In this document: positions 54,016-64,000 of the stretch, piece after piece | How the letters are laid out: the number at the start of each line of letters is the position of its first letter | Position numbering within the stretch: position 1 is the stretch's first letter | DNA from: Chlorops oryzae | Lineage: Eukaryota > Arthropoda > Insecta > Diptera > Chloropidae | Length of the DNA: 64,000 bases | Reading direction: 5' to 3' | Assembly: GCA_020466095.1 (NCBI GenBank) | Contig: CM035806.1 | Span: forward strand, 148,321,167-148,385,166 | Made by a program: the position numbers and the translations under genes | Notes under the pieces: generated by a model | Seen by the model: the letters and a program-made list of their open reading frames with translations, nothing else | The model's database searches: none | Told to the model about the DNA's origin: nothing

Positions 54016-56639
54016 GATTTAGGGAGAGAAAAATTTGAAAAGTTAAGCACTCCCAGGCCGACATCCCTTTTTCACCGAACATTTCACTTTATCCTCGATC
54101 GGAAAATATTGCTTTCTCTTTGACTTATCCCTCAATCATAAAAGTTCTCCATAGATAGAAAGCACTCTCCTCTTTGAAGCCATAGCTTAAAACGTTAGAT
54201 AACCATATTGATTAATCCCATGATTCCATATAATAGCGGCGCGATATCTTGCACGTCGACGTTCCACTCTCATACCCCACTCGTCTGTATCGAAATGAGC
54301 TGACTTCACTTATTAATTGAATAGTTGACATTTATTAAATTTCCAATTGTCGTGTTTCCTTTTTGGATGTTGTTCCGCTAGAGCGAACAAAGTGTCAGGA
54401 AGTTGCGAAATGACAAAACCAAATGGGAACAGAAATGGAAACTAACAGCAGCAGTCACCGCCGGCCGCGTCTAGAACAATGGCCTCCACAACTCCTTATA
54501 AATCGAATGCCATCGAATGCTGTCATAAGAAGATTCGCAGAGCGATATGCAGCTAGATGAAGGTATAGGTACATATATATATATGTACATACGTACATAT
54601 ATGAAATTTTTTTTTTTTGCCAGAATGGACAAAAAGGAAGAAAACAGGACGAAGAATAAGAAGCTTTTAATGCGAAAAGCAGGAAATTGCGCGCATTTGC
54701 GTAGACTGGGGGAAAACTGGCCGCCCGCCCAACAGCAACAAATCATCGACTGGCGACGCTTTTTTTAAAAAATTTTTTTTTGCATTTTTTTTTAACTTTA
54801 TGAAATTGCTTCGCAAAAATGCACATCATTGCAAGGGCTCAAAAAAATCAATTCACATGTTGCAATCACATATGAAATCGAAGCCAGGATCCCTAAAGGC
54901 CACCAAAAAGGAAAGCAAAAAAAAAAGGTCACATTTAGTTAAAAGAACACGTTTGTGGAAAATTCTCAATAAAAATAAAGTGTTTCTTTTTTTCCCTCAT
55001 TCAAAGCGCACCTGATCCTTTTTCGTTGTTACTATTAGACCAAAAATATATGTATGTATGTGCTTCGAGAAAAGTGGAGTGAAACAAAAGGTCGACGAAT
55101 GAATTTTTTTTTTTTTTTTCTCAAAACTGGCCGACATCCTGCGACATTCGTTCGCGTTGGCACAAACAAAAATCAATAAAGCCAGCGATTCCGCTTCGCT
55201 CATTGCGCTCCGTGCAGTGCAGAGTGCAGAGTGCAGAGTGTGCAGAGTGCTCCCATTGCCGCCTTACAAATCACAATTCGAAGCATTCGTACTTAAATCC
55301 ACTTTAGGCAAATGAAGTGAAAAGATTTTCTCACAACTTTATTTGGCAATAAAAGCGAGCATAAACGCGCGCGCGTGTGTGTGTGTGTGTGTGTGTTACG
55401 CGCATACATGTGCACTCGTTGAATGCTGCTGTTCGGAAGCTCGTGCTGCGAAGGGGAAATCTCATCGAATGGAAAGAAAACCAACCGAAAAGCAAACAAG
55501 CCGCAAGCCCCGCCCAATAACGTTGTGTAAGAGCAAGAGAGCGCGTACGCGAGCGAACGGGCAAACACGATGGACGCGATAATAATGACGATAGTGAGTC
55601 GCGTGTTGTTGCGACTTTGTGTGTGTTGTTCTCGATTGCGAAAAAAGAGAGCAGACATGAGAATTCGACATAAGAGTGCATGAAATGAGCGAAATGGGCG
55701 AATTCCTTTCTTGTTTTTTCATTTTTTTTTCATTATTGATTTTTTTTCTTTCTTCTGTTTTTTGTATCGTCGTTGCGGCCGCGAGAACAACGAAACGAAT
55801 GCATAGATAAAGATGAGCAGATGTTCGTTTAGGTCGACGAGTTTTTAGATAAACAAAAAAAGGAAAAACAAAAAAAAAAAAAAGTAAAACAAAAGCAAAG
55901 GAGAAGAGAATTTCAATGTAAACTAAACGCACTTCAAGCGCGAGTGTCAAGCGAGCTGACTGGACTGGACTGACTGGAGCGGAATGGCTGCGACTGCACT
56001 TTACGAGTGAACGTACCGATTTATTTTTTTATTTAGATATTTTTTTATAGGTATGTTTTTTTTTTTTTTTTTTTTTAAAAAGGGACGACTATCCAGCGAG
56101 CTGTAATTGGAACTGGAGGGCCTTCGGCATATCGGCGCGCGGCGCTACAAGAAGACATCGATTCTGGTTCAGGGAAGATGCGGCTCTTCAAAGCAAAGTT
56201 TTCTGTGGCCTTAAATTTTGATAATATGCGAGATAGAGTTTTTTTTTTTTTTCATTTTATTTTTGTTCAATTTGAGATTGCCTTGCAGCTGATATGTTTT
56301 TTAATTTTATTTTTTATTTATTCCCTTTATTTTCTATTTTCTTTCGAGTTATTTTTATTTAATTTTCTTAATTTTTTATTTTTTTTATGGACACGATAGT
56401 GCAGATCCTGCGTTCGAGCTCGATTTGTACAAAAAAAAAAAACTGTCGGACTTGAGTCAGTGGCCACTGTGCTGTTTAATATCGCAGATAATTACTAGCG
56501 TTTAAGCAGCATGGCAACTCTACATGTGGCTATTTATGTTCAGAATGTCCTATCTGAGTAGTTTTATTCAACGCTCTTAATGAGTGTGTTTTGAAGATTA
56601 CTTATAACTCGAAAGCATTTCGATTAGCAGAGAGTGACA
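54016..56639. other. Non-coding stretch with a GC-richer island
   Basis: No gene can be defended. A GCGCGCGCGTGTGTGTGTGTG run lies at 55367-55394. The segment 55330-56170 is the most CpG-containing part of this half of the window (for example AGAGCGCGTACGCGAGCGAACG, GTTGCGGCCGCGAG, GGCGCGCGGCGC), flanked by long T and A runs. It could be a promoter or 5' UTR region of a nearby gene, but I see no convincing start site or open frame. Overlapping frames on both strands here (79-162 codons) disagree with each other. Confidence 0.35.
55367..55394. repeat. (CG)n(GT)n microsatellite
   Basis: A CGCGCGCG run passing into GTGTGTGTGT, an alternating purine-pyrimidine tract of the kind that can adopt Z-DNA. 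Confidence 0.85.
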
Positions 56640-57500
56640 CAGTGATGCCAGTTTGTAGGATTTGGAAACCAATTTTCTCTCGGATATTTCAAAAAACAAA
56701 AGAAAAAAAAAATATAAAAAATTAAAAAAAAAATAATAAAAAAAAAATTAAAAAAATATAAAATAAAAAAATTAAAATAAAAAAAATAAAATAAAAAAAA
56801 AAAATAAAAAAATTTTAAAAAATAAAAAATAATATCCCTTTTGTTCTGTTTTCTATAGAAACATACATACATACATAACAAAAAATCCCTTTCATAATTT
56901 TGAAGTGATTTTTGGTTAAAAATAAAATCGGGAAAATCCCTCAACTGGAGTGACATGAAGAAATTCTTAAGCTAGGTCTGGTCTAGGACTCCCTGACCTA
57001 TCGCATAGAGTTTTTAACTTCTTCTTCACCCTTTGATTTCCATGTCTAAGTCTTGCCTCTAATTTTCAACCGAAATAAATTGGAATGAGTTGTTGATAAC
57101 CAAAAATATACGTAGACATCTATACATAAGTATAAAAATACTTCATCCAATAAAGGATTTTTTGAAACTGAAAATTTGATGAAAATTCGTCATAAAAAAA
57201 GCAATAAATATTAAGCCTCTATCATGTGCAAACGACACTGAGAATTAAAGGGTTAAAAGATCAGTCTTGCTGTCGAATTTTGACCGCACTATATTTGCAA
57301 TATATCAGATGTCGGTTGTCTCAGCAGTTTGGTATTGATTCTCTTTCCCATATTTACGAAAAATCCCTCTTCTTTCGCTTACCATCTGAAAATGTCTAAG
57401 AAAAATGCCTTTAAAATCCTTTAAAACGTAGTTGACTCAAAATAAAATCCAGAAATTCAATCAAAAAAGAGGGAAAAATTCCCTCAATCTGACATCACTG
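56640..57500. mobile_element. hAT-like element with CAGTGATG(C/T)CAG ends
   Basis: Left CAGTGATGCCAGTTTG and right (complement) CAGTGATGTCAGATTG are 16-bp TIRs with few mismatches. The 8-bp flanks do not match. Inside, near 56935-56955, the sequence GGGAAAATCCCTCAACTGGAGTGACATG resembles the right end (GGGAAAAATTCCCTCAATCTGACATCACTG). The locus may therefore contain two nested or tandem copies. A 150-bp A-rich (AAATAAAAAAAT) block lies at 56697-56830. Confidence 0.55.
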
Positions 57501-57650
57501 ATTCGAATTGGGTCATTTGTGATCTAGAGACGTTATTAAAGAATGCTTAGAAATGTAAAAAATAAAATGGTAGAGAATTGACTCAAGGTATCGTTGACGT
57601 ATAAAGATATGGATATGGGGGAGCGGTTACCAAGGGAAAACAAAGTCTCA

Positions 57651-57772
57651 AAGGCCCATAGAAATCCGAATTTTTTCGATTTTCCATTGATTAAAATTTC
57701 TTTTCCATTGAGCTCAGAAAAATGTGCATGGGGGCAAATACCCTCCTAGGCATTTGGGTTGCTATGGGCCTG
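57651..57772. mobile_element. Short hAT-like element related to 13858-13978
   Basis: AGGCCCATAGAAAT on the left and (complement) CAGGCCCATAGCAACCC on the right form TIRs of the same type and element length (122 versus 121 bp) as 13858-13978. The target duplication is not preserved. Confidence 0.55.
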
Positions 57773-58448
57773 AAAAAACAAAAACATTGATATGAATTTC
57801 CGGCAGAGAAATTTTGTTATTTATTAGTGGGATGGGAGGATTTATTCTCTGTGTCCCTTAATCATCCTTTACCGACGCCTGGCCACCATTCTGCCAACAA
57901 AATGTGTTGTCTTGATTCAAAACTCTTGAATTGCTTCTAATGTTGAGGTATATATTTTACTCGATTTGGTGTCCTCAATTAGATGGACGACCCGAAGTCT
58001 TTTCTCTGTTGGATTACACATGCTTCAGCGCTGTTTTTTTTTTGGGCTTTAAACGTATGCCACAGATCAGGGTTATATTAATAGGGTAGACTGTGACGGC
58101 ATATCAGTCAAAAATATCTCGATTTTTTCCATTCCAGGATCAGACCGAAAGCTTTTAGGGTCGCGTTGTGTAGGGAACTCCTTTCATGGTGCTTCGAAAG
58201 TGCACTTCCAAAGCCGAAAAAAAAATTAAGCCCATCTCAATCTACAAGTCTGTCCCCGAACCGCTACTGTGAAAGACCTCATATCACCGATGGTTGAAAA
58301 TTTTTGATCTAACGGTTCAATATTGCTAAGGAAACATTTCGTCATTGATTCCGGACTGCAATTAAAAATGCATAAAAAAAAAAAAAGAAGCTGGAGGAAT
58401 TGAATGATGGAGGGGAGAAAATTCTCTCTTAGGCCTTATGATTAGCTA
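57773..58448. other. Non-coding spacer
   Basis: AT-rich sequence with no recognised feature. Confidence 0.45.
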
Positions 58449-59037
58449 CACAGAGAAAAAAATTAACCAGAAAACTGGTTAAATCAAAAGGAAAAACATA
58501 AAAACGGCTTCAAGAAGGAATATTTTTAATTTAACAATTTTTCTTGTTGAAAAAAATAAGGATTTTCCTTTTGAATCAACCAAATTTCAAGTTGAATTGA
58601 AATGATAATTTTCAAAAATGGATTTAAATTTAAATTTTTGAACTAAGCACGGACATAATTGAAAAGAGGAAATGTCAAAACAAATTTAATTAACGTTCAA
58701 AGCAAATGGCCACAGAGCCCTCTGCTGAACATATCCCCAAAAAATAGTCATCGGATGGACTTTATCCGATTTTGTCACTCCGTTGTCGTGTGACTGCTTT
58801 CGCAATGCTTAAAACGTTCTAAAATGTATAAATATCTTATATGTCCTATTTTATAAACCAAATGAGAATTATACCGAACGAAAAGAAATGTAATTAAACA
58901 TATTTCCTTTCAAATCAACCAAAAATGTTGTTGACTCAACCATTTTTCTTTTGAAATTTTTGTTCTGCTCGAAAATCAAAAGGACTTGAAATAACAATGC
59001 ACCCTTTTAAAAAAAGCATGATTAAGTTCGCTCAGTG
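58449..59037. mobile_element. MITE with CAC(A/T)GAG termini
   Basis: Left CACAGAGAAAAAAATTAACC and right (complement) CACTGAGCGAACTTAATC. TA precedes the left end and follows the right end. The interior is full of TCAAAAGGAAAA/CCTTTTGAATCAACC words in both orientations, a palindrome-rich organisation like 14006-14856 and 42091-43298. No coding frame. Confidence 0.6.
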
Positions 59038-60260
59038 TATGGGACTGGAACACTTAAAAATTTTATATCGTGCTGAAAATGAATGAATGAAGAAAATTTT
59101 GCCTACTTCAAAATCAATATCAGTCTGCCATGCAGTAAACTTCAGATCGAACATACATACCTAAATATGTACATATGAACATTTTATATCGAAAGATAAA
59201 TGTGTGGGATAACCGATAACCCTAATAGGTATATTGAGCTAAAAAGTTCTTCACCATTGGTCCGCATTGGCTGCATTTGCTGAAGCTCCCCTGGGCCTTT
59301 CACAATTGAACAAATTTCATTGATCGATGTGGGACATTCGGATAAAAAATTCAAATAATAACAGAGAAAAGTTCAATCAAAAGCAAAGAAAAAAACAATA
59401 TTACGCATTTTGGGATTTCAAAATAAAAATCCCTTTTAACTTGAGGCCATCTCGTCAAAAGCGAAATCAAAAACAAAAAATCAATCCCCGAACAAAACCA
59501 TGAATCGAAATAATTGAAATTTCAGTGCGTCCGAATGTTATGTAACCCCGCTTTTCCTGGCGCTCCACGAAAAAAAAAAAAAAAAAAAAAATACTCCGAT
59601 CTGACCACGTGCGCCTGTGCAGGCCAAAGCTTTTCCACCATGGAACGCTTTAAGCACTCTAGCTCCGCCTACTGAACGACACGAAAGAAAATCAAGATAA
59701 AAAATATAAAAGTATAACTAAAAAAAAAAAAGCCAAATAAAAGCAGAAAAAAAAGATAAAGCACAAAACCAACAGCAAAGAGAAGAAAAACCGAATCGAA
59801 ACGAAACGAAACGGAACGGAAAGGAACACAAAAAAAAAAAAAATAAAAATAAGGAAAAAAGCCGCACTTTCGTTTTCCCAATTCGCGTCGCAAGCTTTCC
59901 GTTTTGCTCTTTTTTCTATTTCCTGTTTTTCATCTTCGGTTTTCGGGTTTCCTTTTTGTTTTTTTTTTTTCATTTATTTTTAACGTCTTTTTTGTTTGCC
60001 CGTTTCCCTTGCAGACCACTTAAAAGTTCGTTCCATGCACCGCATGCTGCCGCACCGCTCACTTCCTCAGCTCAGCTCAGTTTGGGGCTTACCACCTCTT
60101 GAAAAAACGTGGCAGAGAGTGTACTTATGATTAACATACATATGAGGATGACATGGGGATGTTACCCAACGTTTGTGTAGATGGCTATGTGTATGCCCAT
60201 CCATGTGTGCCCCTTCATCTATTGTACGAATGTATGTACATAAATTCCGTGCAGTAAATA
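59038..60260. other. Non-coding stretch
   Basis: Poly-A tracts at 59571-59591 and 59830-59843, and GAAACGAAACGGAACGGAAAGG runs near 59797-59825. Frames of 74-93 codons on the minus strand are Phe-rich read-through of A-rich DNA. No gene. Confidence 0.5.
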
Positions 60261-60559
60261 GGACCGGTCCAGAATCGACCGCGGGTTGGTCCTAGAGACG
60301 TCAGGACCCGGCACCCGCAACCAACCCCAGACGCTTTGAAAACGGACCGGCTGTTTTTTTTTTTTTTTTTTTTCAATGACAGTCCTATATTGAAAGAGCT
60401 GAGTTCAATGTATTGAAAGGCGATCAGTCCTGACGTCAGTCTCTAAGTCGATCCAGGACCGGTCACCTTTCCATAGATTCAATACAGCTCTTTTAATATA
60501 GGGCTCCCGTTGAAAAAGAACCATTGGTCCCTTTTCAAAGCGTACGGAGTTGGTTGCGA
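60261..60559. repeat. Permuted inverted-repeat cluster
   Basis: Three blocks A (60261-60307), B (60311-60350) and C (60383-60420) each recur in inverse orientation: A' (60427-60464), C' (60466-60503) and B' (60534-60559). Examples: GGACCGGTCC..AATCGACC..AGAGAC..GTCAGGAC (A); TTTTCAAAGCGT..GG.GTTGGTTGCG (B', matched by B in complement); TATTGAAAGAGCTG..TTCAAT (C). The left arm reads A-B-C while the right arm, complemented, reads B-C-A, a circular permutation. This suggests an inverted junction of a tandem array with unit A-B-C. A T run lies between B and C. Confidence 0.75.
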
Positions 60560-61708
60560 TTGAGTCGCTTTGTCTGAACTCACCTAACTACTCTCATTTT
60601 GAGACTAGACCTATAGAGGTTAACCCTAGACCGATAGTGTTTCATATAATGTTGGGGTCGGTGCTATATGGACTCGCCTGGGTCCACTCCCTTTTTTTTT
60701 TTTTTACACCGATGCTGCTTTCCTGTTGCTGTAGTTCTTTTTTCTTTCCATTTTAGAATAAGTTCATCTTTTTTCACTCCTTTTAATATCGTTGCTTTCT
60801 GTGTATCTTTTGTCTATTGTTTTTATTGTGTTGTCATTTTTTTGTGGTCTTGATTGTGCCCTCCATTCTTTGTTTTTTTTTTTTTTTTTATTTTTTTTTT
60901 GAACTCTGTAATTGACTCAGGTTAGGGTGGTGTGTGTGGATAGGAGGAAATTTTCTTTGTCTTAACATTCAAATTTTTGTTATTCAAAGATTGAAAAGAA
61001 CATGCCGCATGAGCAGCAGCAAACTTCATACGCACACATATGTATGAATAATTCCTTCAGAGTTGCCATGTTGTTTCAATTGTTTGTTTGTCTGTTTTCT
61101 ATTTCACAAAATCAAAGAAAGAAATCCGTGGTGCATTAGAGGGGGTCTGAGTTACCTTAAAGCTCTGAAGAAAACTCAGCGAAATAAAAGAAATAATCCA
61201 AAAAAATTCGTACATCCTTTCAGGGCACTCAAGTCGAAATAATATGCAGTCGAGTCTGGGTAGTGTGAACCCCTGATAAAGTGAACACCTCTGTGGCGTG
61301 GACACATGGAACGAGGATTAAGCAACAGATTACGAGGGCATTCAAAGTTTTCGTGCGTAGGCCGTTGAAAAATCCTTAGAAGAATACGTAAGGACAGTCC
61401 CTATTAAAATTTTTGCCTGAATAGCCTCGGTAATATGAAAAGGTCTTAAAAAAGTTTATTAACCCCAATCCATACTCTACTACTGTATATAAAGGTTTAT
61501 TTTCTTGCACACTCTTTTCTACTTATTATTTTCTTCTGATGAATGATTCTGCTTTGTTTAAAGAGGCTGGCTCCCTAGTGCCGAATGGTATGTGGATGTG
61601 CATTTGAATGTTTCTCATCGTTGTGAGGACACGTCAGCTGATACACGAACATTTCTCTACCCACCCTTTGTTACACACATGCACAAACACGCACACATGC
61701 AATACGTA
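60560..61708. other. Non-coding stretch
   Basis: Long T runs near 60690 and 60870-60899. Near 61245-61310, CAGTCGAGTCTGGGTAGTGTGAACCCCTGATAAAGTGAACACC resembles one end of a pogo-like element (compare 14869-15049), but no partner end was found. No gene. Confidence 0.4.
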
Positions 61709-62081
61709 CCCTGCAGGAAGCCTGTCGCCATATGGCCCCATGTCTATATTGACGTCAATATAGACAAGAGAACTAGTTCCAACGTCAACAGTATTTATAG
61801 GCGGTGTCATTAGAGAAACTGTACTGTCAAGAGGTATAGTTAATCTCTATTGACCATGTCAACAACGTGTCTCCTATAAGTACTCCTTTTGTCTACATAA
61901 TAGTACCGACGTCAATAGTTCGTCAATAGTTTTTCGGTCTACTGTTGACATTCAATGACAACTCAATGTTAAATGTCAATAACGCAAAGCATTGCGACGG
62001 GTATAACTGGTCAGTAGTAGGTACTGTTGACGCAGTCAGTCGAGAAAGAGTATAGATTCACTATTGACATTTCCTGCAGGG
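61709..62081 (+). mobile_element. CCCTGCAGG MITE, copy 3
   Basis: CCCTGCAGGAA and its complement bound 373 bp, with TA on each side (61707-61708 and 62082-62083). The central palindrome around TGACGTCA lies at 61742-61765. It is very close in sequence to 31138-31520 and 42287-42659, including an identical short chance frame over the palindrome. No coding. Confidence 0.92.
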
Positions 62082-62083
62082 TA

Positions 62084-63114
62084 CTTACACATTAACACTT
62101 ACTACTTAGTTCAAAGTTTGAGAAAATACACAAAGCCATATGATTTTGAAAATCCTTAAAGGAACTTTCAGACTCCCATTGTCCTATAAAAAAAAGAATA
62201 CGAGGTCGTCTTTTATGGTAAATTTCTATCAGAGGCACAAACAAACTCACATTCCAGGATATCTTGAGTGCTGGACATGCACCTCCTTAAAGTCGAACAT
62301 CGTCCGTGGACGAAAACTTTTTTCCGGATCGTAAGACAGATGTTCCCTCGTTTTAGTTTTGATTTCTTTAACGGTCTGCATTTCGATGCCTCCTGCATTA
62401 TACTAAATGTAAGAATAAATATTTAATTAAGTAGGTAGCACAGGTAAAATCCATTCGCTATAAGTAACAGCTCAATATTTTGCACCACATTACACCACAT
62501 ACATATACGATTAAATTAGGTTACGGCATGACCTGAGAGTAAGGTCACCATGTTCCTGAATCGACAGTAAGGATTAATTTGGCAGTATATGTTGTTAGTT
62601 CAACGGCGAAGGACATTCGAAAGGATTATCATTTACCGTATATATGTATGTGTATGTAGGTATTAGGTATGTATGCGTCTGAACTTATTTATGTCCATTC
62701 TTCTTGAAATTCGAATACGAAAAGTTTTTAATAGAATCCGAAATCAGGTCAAAACGAGAGGTATTAATCTAAAGTGCACTTGAGGCGTTCCACAGCAAAA
62801 AGCCTTAGTCTTGAAACATTCTTTGAACGGCAATTTCTCTTGACGGACATCGGACAAGCCAAAGCTTTTGAAGATGAATTTTTAATATAACCGTAACACA
62901 TTTTCCCTTTCGTTCGTTATTGAATTCGATTTCGAGGACACTTTCCATTTTCATTCGAAGTGAAGAAAATCACAAGGACCAAAAAACACAACTGACAAGG
63001 GTCATTGGGTTTGCGTTTATTTTTTAGCATACATACATTATTGGAATATGAACATTGTAAATTGGTCGGCATAGTTTTCTCAATTTATAGTGGTTTACCG
63101 CCTCCCTAAAACGG
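62084..63114. other. Non-coding stretch
   Basis: AT-rich sequence with no recognised gene. Contains a TATATATGTATGTGTATGTAGGTATTAGGTATGTATGC tract near 62638-62677 in two parts. Frames are under 65 codons. Confidence 0.45.
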
Positions 63115-64000
63115 TCCCCCTCAATATATCTTTTTCTGTTTATCTCCTTCTCTCTCACCATCTGACTCACTCTCTCACTTCTCTCATTCTCTCACTGTCT
63201 TACTCATCTCTCTTCATCACTTCTCTTACTCTCATCTTCATTCATCTCTCTCTTTCTCTCTCTCTCTCCATTCTCTCAATATCTCATTCTCTCATTTCAT
63301 TCTCTTCTCTCATCTCTCAATCTCATTCCATTCTCATTCTCCAATTCTCTCACTCTTTCATTCTCTTGCTCTCTCCATCTCTCAATCTATCACTTCTCCA
63401 TCTCTCATCTCTCATTCTCAATCTCTCACTCTCACTCTTTCCATCTCACTCTCTCATCTCTCTCTCTCTTCTCATCTCTCATCTCTCACTTCACTCTCTC
63501 ATTCTCATCTCTCTCTCTCACTCTCTCAATCTCTCTCTCTCATCTCTCATCTCTCATCTCTCATCTCTCTCTCACTCTCTCCTCATTCTCTCACTCTCTC
63601 ACTCTCTCATCTCTCTCTCTTCACTCTCATTTCTCATCTCTCTCTCTCTATCTCTCATCTCTCATCTCTCACTCTCACTCTCCATCTCTCATCCTCTCTA
63701 CTACTCTCTCTCTCTCTCACTCTCTCATCTCTTTCATCTTTCATTCTCTTACATTCTCTCATCTCTCCATCTCTCATCTCTCACTCTTCATCTCTTTCTC
63801 TCTCTCTCAATCTTCACTCTCTCATCTCTTTCATCTCATTCTCTCTCATCTCATCTCTCATTCTCTCACTCTCTCACACTCATCTCACTTTCTCACTCTC
63901 TCACTCTCTCACTCTCACACTCTCTCATTCCCTTACTCTCTCACTCTCACACTCTCTCATTCTCTTACTCTCTCAATCTCTCATTCTCTCATCTCTCATC
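63115..64000. repeat. CT-rich satellite (CTCTCATCTCTCA), running off the window
   Basis: A ~885-bp pyrimidine-rich tract on the plus strand made of CTCTCATCT, CTCTCACT and TCATTCTCT units, very irregular. It is the only large tract in the window with pyrimidines on the plus strand. It continues past the right edge. Confidence 0.95.

Noticed and set aside
53186..54082. Minus-strand frames of 298 and 267 codons
   Set aside because: Read-through of the GAGTGAGAGAGAGAAA satellite; same artefact.
9300..64000. CRISPR-like array among the short tandem repeats
   Set aside because: The arrays have no unique spacers and the genome is eukaryotic.

Overview
This 64-kb window looks like gene-poor DNA from a higher (brachyceran) fly. 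It is AT-rich. It contains scattered TACATACATATGTATG-type tracts, CAA/CAG-type microsatellites, very long GA/CT tracts, a DINE-1/Helentron-style repeat with the GACAGACGGACATG module, and many short terminal-inverted-repeat (TIR) elements. Those features resemble tephritid and drosophilid non-coding DNA; the exact taxon is an inference. I found no host exon, rRNA, functional tRNA or CRISPR array that I can defend. The long open frames are read-through of purine/pyrimidine tracts (Ser-Leu or Arg-Glu rich) or short chance frames. The window is best read as intergenic or long-intron sequence built from repeats.

Layout. 0-6.1 kb: three foldback or palindromic elements (1819-2006, 2057-2187, about 2711-3192), a tRNA-like unit (about 4093-4176) and two back-to-back hAT-type non-autonomous elements (4328-4788 and 4832-6059; the second has a perfect 8-bp target duplication). 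7.2-8.3 kb: a dispersed repeat followed by a DINE-1-like element. 9.3-10.4 kb: a huge GA/GATAAA satellite. 11.1-15.5 kb: a perfect hAT element (11110-11334), a 430-bp direct duplication (11711 and 12926), and four more TIR elements. 16.6-17 kb: a GA tract. 19.1-19.5 kb: a CCCTGCAG-ended element. 22.7-23.1 kb: a 5'-truncated LINE with an exact target duplication. 24.5-25.1 kb: a tandem duplication and a TIR element. 28.6-34.1 kb: two TIR elements, a LINE fragment, an AAGAG satellite and a tRNA-derived SINE. 36-43.3 kb: a dense nest of mobile elements, including MITE inside MITE, SINEs inside MITE, and a retroposon inside a DINE-like element. 44.4-48 kb: 10-mer satellites, a full-length SINE with exact target duplications, and an inverted pair of about 525-bp MITEs. 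50.4-64 kb: a perfect 38-bp-arm hairpin, a GAGTGA satellite, further hAT-like elements, a permuted palindrome cluster (60261-60559), a third intact CCCTGCAGG element and a terminal CT satellite.

How the parts work together. None of the TIR elements encodes a recognisable transposase, so all would depend on enzymes encoded elsewhere. The clearest functional link is between retroposons. The LINE at 22732-23077 and two SINE families with different tRNA-like heads (33913-34112; 40034-40217, 40272-40502, 46275-46513) share the same 3' tail architecture: a GTGATATCA-like motif, a GGCC segment, a GGCAGCCAC-like motif and an AACCTA/ACCT repeat. This implies that the SINEs use that LINE's reverse transcriptase. 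A second notable family is the CCCTGCAGG element (four copies). It carries an internal perfect palindrome centred on TGACGTCA and is flanked by 2-bp duplications that are not always TA.
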